From: Ophioderma brevispina
Lineage: Eukaryota; Echinodermata; Ophiuroidea; Amphilepidida; Ophiodermatidae
Length of the DNA: 64,000 bases
Direction: 5' to 3'
Assembly: GCA_023653785.1 (NCBI GenBank)
Contig: JAMKCH010012367.1
Coordinates: 1-64,000 of the forward strand
In this document: piece after piece, positions 56,941 to 64,000 of the stretch
How positions within the stretch are numbered: the stretch's first letter is position 1
Layout of the letters: every line of letters starts with the position of its first letter
Notes under the pieces: generated by a model
The model's input: the letters and a program-made list of their open reading frames with translations, nothing else
Database searches by the model: none
What the model was told of the DNA's origin: nothing
Program-made: the position numbers and the translations under genes

Positions 56941-57700
56941 TAGTGGCAGCCATTTTGAAGTGACAGCATATTGTTTTGTCATACACACAGACAAAAATGT
57001 AAAATGTTTAACCATACCAAGACACCAGTATGTTTTAGAATTGATTCAATCTTATAGTACCATGACACCATATAAAATCCAAAACTGACCTCTACAAACA
57101 TATCACATTTATAGTAGCTGACCATTTTGATTGGCAGCCATTTTGATATGGCAGCCATTTTGAATTAGGGTACATCGGCATTTACAACAATAAAATGCAG
57201 AGGTGGTGTGGATTATGTTGAGGGCCCAAAGTATTAGAAAATCAACGAAACCCATGGTTGGCACTGTAAACTACAAAAATAAGCAGCTTTTTACTGTGAA
57301 GCGGCCAGCATCTGGAATTAGGCCCAATGTTGACCGACATTTTAATTAATACGATGTTGTGTCAATAACAGAAATATTCATTTAAAAAGTAAACCAAGTA
57401 TAGATAAACCCTGACCCCACCACTATAATAACACGCTTGCTCACCAAACATCACCCCCACACATATCCTCCTGTAATACTGAATGTGCACCACACCCACC
57501 AATTTACTAGCCGGTGGACGGCACCACTACCTTGGAAAATGACGGCCATATGGAGAAGGGAAATTAATTGGCCTGACCAGATTTGTTTAGCGTATCAATG
57601 GCTACCTCTGTGCCAAATTGGTACTTTTCACCCAAAATGCACGATACTTTCACCATTCTGCATTTATCCCAGGATTTATAAGCATATACGCTGTGACACC
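56941..57700. repeat. GGCAGCCATTTTGA repeats and inverted copy of the 51.9 kb repeat
   Basis: GGCAGCCATTTTGA occurs at 56945, 57136 and 57156, with a diverged CTGACCATTTTGA at 57118. The sequence at 57560-57650 (GGTACTTTTCACCCAAAATG) is the reverse complement of 51890-51975. These are the same AAATGGC-bearing repeat family in opposite orientation. Confidence 0.6.
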
Positions 57701-59506
57701 ATGCATGGCGCTGCACAGCTTGGACTCAACACAAAAACACTAGTGCAGAGATCTTTGTTTATTATAAATAGATTTTTCATTATATTTGGTTTTTAAGTAG
57801 TCTACAATAAATTAGTTAGATCGAATTTATACATACTTATATTGACTTAAGCTAAAAATGCATTTCTATTTTTTTATTTCTTGCATTATCGCTGTTTATC
57901 CCTTAATGGTATAAGCAGTGCTAAAAAAGGTCGAAGTCAAACCACTTTATAGGGAAGTTCTTGGAATCGTTTATTTGGTTTAGGCGAAAAATCTTTCTTC
58001 CGAAAGTGAAAAATAAAACCGTTTCAGACAAAAAACTGAATTCATTTAGTTTTATTATTATGATAGTATTTATTTTGCTATTGTCTAAATCTATTGATTG
58101 AGCTCCGCATGCATCCCAGGTAATGAGTTAAAACCTAATCGTTTCTTGTCATCTACATGTACATGTTGTAAACTGATTAGATGTCTTGGCTATATCCCCT
58201 CTTCAAACATGAATATAGAATTCAAAGAAAAAAAAACCACCATAAATTACAAAGCTGTCTTCCATCAAGTCTTATCGAGTTAAAATTGGCTTTTAACCGC
58301 TTCTCAAATACACCTCTTAATACGGTGGGGTTTGAGGATTTAACTTTTCATGGGCGACAGATTGACGCGTCCTCCCTTGCTTCCGTTCAAAAAATTATCA
58401 TCCCCTGAGCTTCCTTGATTTTATAATATTTGATCCATTTAAAAGTCATGTCCTCACTTTCATGCTCTTCCTGTCGAACTTTCATACCTCGTCTCGCTAC
58501 CGTGTGTTATTTACATTGCCCCGTTATAGCCTTAAACCCCCTCCTTCCCCCTGGCGTAAATAACGAAACTCCCTTACGAAACAAAGAGGCTTGCATGCAT
58601 AGCTTGTATGAGCGTCTCGGGCTACAAGCCCTGAATCAGGCTCAAGACACTGTTTGTCGGGGTTTGCAAGGGTGTCTATTGATACCAGTGTTATGCACGT
58701 TCCTCTTTTTCTTTCCCCTTTTAGGCCCCCTTCCTTTTTACGTTTTATATTTCTTCCCAAGTTTCGTCCTGTCTCGCTTTGTTACCTTTAGCGTCTTATC
58801 ATCTTCAGGGATACGTTGCGTCACCACTCAAATTCATCGCGTACAACCCTTGAATCGCGCATGATGAGATTTTTTAGCCGAGTGTCTTAAGGGGGGGCGT
58901 GCTGCGTGGCGCTCTGTAAACGGTTTCGAAAAACAAAGCCAGATCTCATGCCTCACTGCGTTGCCCCCTCAAAAAAGCGCAGGGCACGGGCCCCCTTCTA
59001 GCGCCTCGGCGCTATAAGTTTCTGTTGCCTTCCGGCGAGTCCCTCAGCCGCCGTCGAACCATTGGATAGAGCATGGTACGTTGTGGTTGATGTGATCTCA
59101 TCAGGTCACTTTACAGTGTATTCTGGGAAACAGTAACGGTCAAAACACGATCTTAGATCAGTGGGTCACTAAGGTCTTAAACGTGGCTAATAGTGAGCGT
59201 GTAAGAGACGTTCATCAAAAATGCATTCGTCCGGGTGGGGTCCGTTTTAATCGGTCTAGAGTGTACCAATGGATGAATAAATAAGGAGAGAAGGGAGGCT
59301 GGGATTGTGTGTGTTGTGTGTAATTGAAGACGTTATTCACGTTATTATTTTGAAAAATGCATTCAGGGCAAATTTGCTTATCGATTAAAGTACTAATTTT
59401 TTAAATACATCATAATAGTCTTATTTTGCATATCATCCCAGGACAACTAAAATATTATAAATACAAATCAATATAGCGCTAGTGACAATTCCTACTATAA
59501 ACTTAA
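57701..59506. other. unannotated stretch
   Basis: A 144-codon plus-strand frame at 58430-58864 is the longest, but it is Leu/Phe-rich, overlaps an opposite-strand frame and has no signature. A GC-rich block follows at 58900-59060 (GCGCCTCGGCGC). Nothing can be named. Confidence 0.35.
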
Positions 59507-60289
59507 GGTCCATGGACATGGCTGAGTAGACATTTCCTAATTGCTACATTTCGTACCTCAACAGTATCTGATCATATCGCAACACCGATTTTAAACGTGA
59601 ACATCGCAGAAGTGGTAAATTTCAAGATAAATATACCCAAACTGGCAGGGGCCCTTCTCCTGTTTTCGCGTACGCATCACAAGATGCTGGAGTTGGAATT
59701 GACCCCGTTAATGACGTCGAGTACAAATTGGTAAACAAAGCTCACACGTGGGCTAACCGCACCACACAACTCCATATATCTCTCCTTGTCGGTTTTCGTT
59801 GTTGGGACTTGAATAAACATTCTCTTCTGAATTTCCTTGTCGGGACGGTCACCGCTGGTGCAGCCTTCGACAATACAGCACATTAAATCGTAATTTTAAA
59901 GCATCAAATCAAGGAAAATTATGCCAATGAATACAACACGTACGACACTATCACTAGAAGTCAACTGTGTACGTATGCAAGAAAACTGGGCCCCGTGGCG
60001 CACGTCCGTTCCACGATGGACATCTATGACGCGTATCGCGTACCGCGTATTTGTTACTCGGACGTCACTTCTGGTCGGCTTGCAGCGCGATAATCCACTT
60101 CATTTTGGAATTTCCCTTTGAACTTTGTCCAAACACATGATATTATGCCCATGTTTATCAATATACGGTTCTCAATTACGCTTCATGCAGATTTTTACAT
60201 GATACCAATACATACTAATGAATGAACCATTTTTTGTGGTTTTTTTAAAAAAAAAAATTATACGTATGTTTATAAGCATTTCCATGACC
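59507..60289. mobile_element. 783 bp TTAA-flanked element, copy 2
   Basis: Left edge TTAAGGTCCATGGAC, right edge CCATGACCTTAA, with TTAA at 59503-59506 and 60290-60293. Aligns end to end with 54078-54867 in the same orientation. The minus-strand frame at 59677-59883 (MCCIVEGCTSGDR, then TDKERYMELCG) corresponds to the THAP-like stretch of copy 1, here free of the early stop but shifted at FKFP. Confidence 0.78.
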
Positions 60290-63200
60290 TTAAGCACACT
60301 ATTACAAAGAGCTTATGCAGATAATTCTTTGTTTAAATACTTTATTAGAAACAGTAAACAGGGTTGAGGACTACACCCCTGGGGTCCGTCACGAGAATTT
60401 TCATTTTCAAAAGTGTCTTATTGTGACTGATTAAATATTAGTCATGCACATTATGTTTTATATCACAAAATATGCTCAAAAAAGAGTTGAATTAAAGAAT
60501 GTTTTTTAAAAGATTTTCGGATTCAATTTCATAATTGCAAGTTTTCTACAACTTGATAATTAGGACTTTTTAATTACAAAATTTCGTCCAACTAACTAAT
60601 TAGTAAATGACCATGTGTACTGAAACTCGTCATTTTTTGTGCTTGATAACTATTCTAGTCCTTTGGTGAGTCTAAAGTCGTCTTCAATTAGTCAATAATA
60701 ATTTCTGTCCCTTTGACAAATGAACAATCTCATGTCATTAATTTATCATTTTTAAAGGTAGATTTAGAGGTAATAAAATATTTTGTAATCATGAAACTAG
60801 TTTAAAATATGGAAAGTATGTTCCAGCCTAGCAAACATGTTTCCAGCCTTCCAGTACATTATTATGAATGAGAAACCAATTGATTGCATGACTAATTTTG
60901 AATTAGTCAATCAGACACTTTTTTGACTAATTAATATTCTCATTGTTTCCGAACTCAGTCGTAATCTACGTGCAGACAATTCTCAGCCCTGAGTGACCAT
61001 TTGTCAGGACTGGTAACTGGTATGAAAAGGGCTGTTATATAGGACATATGCACATTTATATACACTAGGGTTACGCACGAGTTTTGGGGAAGCGGACGCC
61101 CATAGATCACTACTGGCCACCAAAATTGATTGGTGGGTTATAGGATGTAATTGACCAATAAGCCTAACAGTGCATACAGATGACGACTATGTTTAATTGG
61201 TTACTCAGAGATTATATATGGCTAAATGAAATGTAATGAGCCAATTAGAGAATGTAAGAAGATGGTATAACTCGGGGGGGTGGGGGGGGGCATACAGTGC
61301 CGCGGGGTTCGCTGTCAGTCGATATGTGCACGCAATCAGATGAGGTGTGAACAACGTTACTCTCGTCATATTCTGGCGCCACTGTCCTATCCTTCGTTTG
61401 GAACTAAATGCAAAAAAGTTATAAAAGATAGAAGCATTCTAAGTCCACTTTTTGAAGTACACACTGCGGGATAATAACGCGGCTGAGCTCCTTGGCTGAA
61501 AATTTATGCCGCGATGAACTGGGGGTGTATAATAAAGGAATTGAAGAAAATACTGTAAACTGTTATCAACCTTTACGTTGTAAACGTCACTCGAATTCCA
61601 ACTTGAACGCACAATATGCTTCCATTCCAAAACTTAACCGACCCTGTGATTATTGGCTAATAAAGGTCATTTTGTGTCGCCTGCCTTAGCAGGCAAGACA
61701 CATTGGATCACTTTTTCCATGGTTGCTGTGTGTGGTGTATTCTGGTATTATTGTGCCAATATCCACACATGGCCCATTCACAGCTTTTGCAGAATTAAAT
61801 ACCCAGAGAAGCATTTGTCCAATCTACAGAATATCAGGACCGTCAACCTGGCAGAGCAAAACCTGCCCTCAGTGTTTTGTCAACGATTCCAAAGAAGCTA
61901 CAACTGTTCTGGATCCATCGGATATGCACAGTTTAATCCAAAAACCTGAACCATCTACTCCACTGGAAGAAATGACATCAACATCAACCAGTCATCGGAA
62001 TTTATCAACGTTAAGACAACAAAGGAATTTATCTGCAAACCAAGATTGAAAAAAAAACATCTTTTCAAACAAGAAGGACAAAATAAACTCAAGCTGACGG
62101 TTCGCACAGACTCAGATAACAGTTTCCTTGGTGACAATGAGTATTGAATGTAATTTCTTTCTGTTATCTTTGATGAACACCGTTGCTGGTTGATGCTGGG
62201 ATTGCTGGTGCTGATGCTAATTTCTCCATTTTCCTAAACGGTCTTTGCAAACTTCTAATAGCATCCCCGATGGTACCCATGGAACGGTTGTGCCACTTTT
62301 GGAGTATGTTTTCAACGCATTCCATCGTGAGAGCAGTTTATGCCTACCAGTGACGGCCTCTGATATTTTTGTAGTTTTGAACAAACATTCTGTAATTCTG
62401 CAAATGCTTTGACAGTGATGAGCATGTTTGATGTTGGTACCAATACACAGTTCTTTGCTTCTTCTTCAGTGCATGTGCCTTGCATTGAGGGCGGAGGGCG
62501 AGTTTAATACCTTATCTCTACCTCAATACTTGATTTTATTAAATAGCTACCGAATTACGACTGATAGAAGGGGAAAGAATACCACATATTCGAACCATGA
62601 AGTTGGATATAGAGACAATGGCTTAGCTATCCTTCGGAACCTCCCCCATCCGAAGCCAATCGGTCGCCAAGAACACCTTCCTAATTTCAAAAATTCGGAC
62701 TAGAATCAACCACAGACCACGATCAATCAGAACTAATCAAAATTACGACATACAGGACCACACACCACAACCGATTTTAGGTGATTTGATGTGGTGTCGG
62801 ATGTGGTGTTTCCCTGATCCACATGCGACCCACCTTCGTCCTCGTACGTTATGCATGCCAAAAAAATTCAGAAATAACCCTTACAGTGGATTGATTCTTC
62901 GCGCCAACGTTTTGGTAGAAGAAAATATTCCTTGACAACATAGACAAAAATTCAGAATTTTCGTCAAATATTTTTCGCTTTGAAGTGGAAAAACTATGGC
63001 GACATCTAAAATAGTGATTTCTTGGCCGCCATATATACCCTTTTTTTAACTAAACAATCGTTAATCTTTGAAGTAGTGAGGTGGATAAGTAAGATTCCAT
63101 TAAAATTATGAAAAAAGGTTATTTTCTTCAAAGTAATATAGCTATGTTAGTTTGTTAGTACGGAATGTTATCAGTTTTTTTGGTATTATATGAAAAATGT

Positions 63201-63575
63201 TACGCTTTTACCTCACTATTTCAGCGAAAAACGTGAAATGGGATCTTTGGACGAGTACTAAGTGAACGCCAGCTAATAGAATATAGTACATCACTGCTTT
63301 ATGCAATCACTGCTGCCCATCTCACCACAGAAGTTTGGTTAGGAAAAATGGACTATAAAAAACACCTTTATTTTCTAATTTAAAAACAGATCATACATTC
63401 GAGTAACGTACATTCGGCAGTCATGTCCAGCGTAGCCTTCCCTTCTTTAAGAACTTGATAAATAGTTTTTCCATCATCGTCGGTAAGAAACGTGGCTTTG
63501 TGTGTTGATAAAACTGTTTAGAGAGAGAGAGAGAAAATGACGTAAACCGCACAGATAGCCATCTAAAAGAGCTTA
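60290..63575. other. 3.3 kb stretch without a recognised gene
   Basis: AT-rich to about 60980, with repeated GACTAATTA words at 60890-60945. A poly-G tract lies at 61273. Overlapping plus-strand frames at 61492-62049 include a polar Ser/Thr-rich one with two Cys pairs; no family was recognised. Confidence 0.35.
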
Positions 63576-63646
63576 ACACCGTGGGAAATACTTACCGCAC
63601 CGCCGTATACTACGGCGGTGCGGTCAGTGGTATTTACCCACGGTGT
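63576..63646. repeat. short palindrome
   Basis: Arms of about 33 bp (ACACCGTGGGAAATAC and CCGCACCGCCGTA on the left, mirrored on the right) surround a three-base centre at 63609. A partial relative, CCCACGGTG-x-TACGTCA, occurs at 63921, and the window ends with CCGCACCACCG, which resembles the start of another copy. Confidence 0.85.
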
Positions 63647-64000
63647 AGTCTGCGTCACAGACTGTGAAAGATATTATCTAAATTGGTACTGCGTGAGAGA
63701 TTAACGTTATCAATCGCCCCAAAGAGAATATGTGTAAATGAAAAATAATCTCAAATATCTCCGAAAAACGAAGGGGTTCTATGGATATGTTTGCATCACA
63801 GTGTCAGAAATTAACTGGGTCTGAACCTATAGAACCTTTTGAATTTCAGAAAACTGAACATTTCTATCGGTAGTTTTTTACACACAATCTCTATGGGCTC
63901 TGACGAGCACCAAACATTTTCCCACGGTGCTACGTCAGTAGGCTAGCTAATTTAATATGCAATTTCAGGCCTGTGCAATGTCGTACTTTCCGCACCACCG
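63647..64000. other. window end, no gene
   Basis: Only the fragmentary CCCACGGTG relatives noted for the palindrome are seen. Confidence 0.35.

Noticed and set aside
61492..62049. Overlapping plus-strand frames with Cys pairs and a Ser/Thr-rich tail
   Set aside because: Three frames would have to be joined by indels, and no family signature guides the choice.

Overview
This window is a piece of an animal nuclear genome. It carries spliced, intron-rich coding sequence, tRNA-derived and foldback mobile elements, minisatellites and long poly-G/C tracts, and shows no prokaryotic gene organisation. A marine invertebrate, possibly a deuterostome, seems plausible, but nothing here fixes the species. 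Many short insertions and deletions break conserved motifs, and duplicated copies disagree at different bases. That pattern points to error-prone, unpolished long-read sequence, so single-frame ORFs are a poor guide and most of those in the window are spurious.

The one gene I can identify with confidence is a membrane (receptor-type) guanylate cyclase on the minus strand, from about 26.2 kb down to a stop near 8.3 kb. Reading 5' to 3' (decreasing coordinates), exons encode the start of the kinase homology domain (VAIK/helix C region), its hinge, the HGNLKS and TDYG motifs, the PELL region, the PPYRP/RPNF end of that domain, the coiled-coil dimerisation segment, and then the six exons of the C-terminal cyclase domain. 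Exon junction phases agree and the residues that select GTP over ATP (VET, RYCLFGD) are present. Ligand-binding and transmembrane exons were not found; they should lie above 26.2 kb, possibly beyond the window.

Two blocks of this gene are tandemly duplicated. The whole cyclase-domain block (about 3.5 kb) occurs at 8.24-11.75 and again at 11.75-15.24 kb. A block with three kinase-homology exons (about 3.3 kb) occurs at 20.30-23.60 and again at 23.76-27.10 kb. Single-copy exons lie between the two pairs. An assembly artefact is the leading explanation; a real internal exon-block duplication is the alternative.

The rest is mostly repeats. 0-7 kb: inverted and dispersed repeats. 27.3-28.9 kb: a ~118 bp minisatellite rich in AGGTCA. 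29.8-30.4 and 43.2-43.8 kb: foldback MITE-like elements with similar CACTCT ends. 32.6-33.7 kb: a ~1 kb foldback element whose arms are built from CAACGCGTTG palindromes. 35.7-36.1 kb: a tRNA-like SINE head and a near-perfect palindrome. 40.4-41.8 kb: a second copy of the 5-6 kb repeat. 45.3-46.5 kb: G-rich arrays. 47.5 kb: a CACT microsatellite. 54.1-54.9 and 59.5-60.3 kb: two copies of a ~785 bp element flanked by TTAA. 63.6 kb: a short perfect hairpin. Long stretches, notably 36.1-38.6, 47.6-51.7, 54.9-56.9 and 60.3-63.6 kb, hold nothing I can name.
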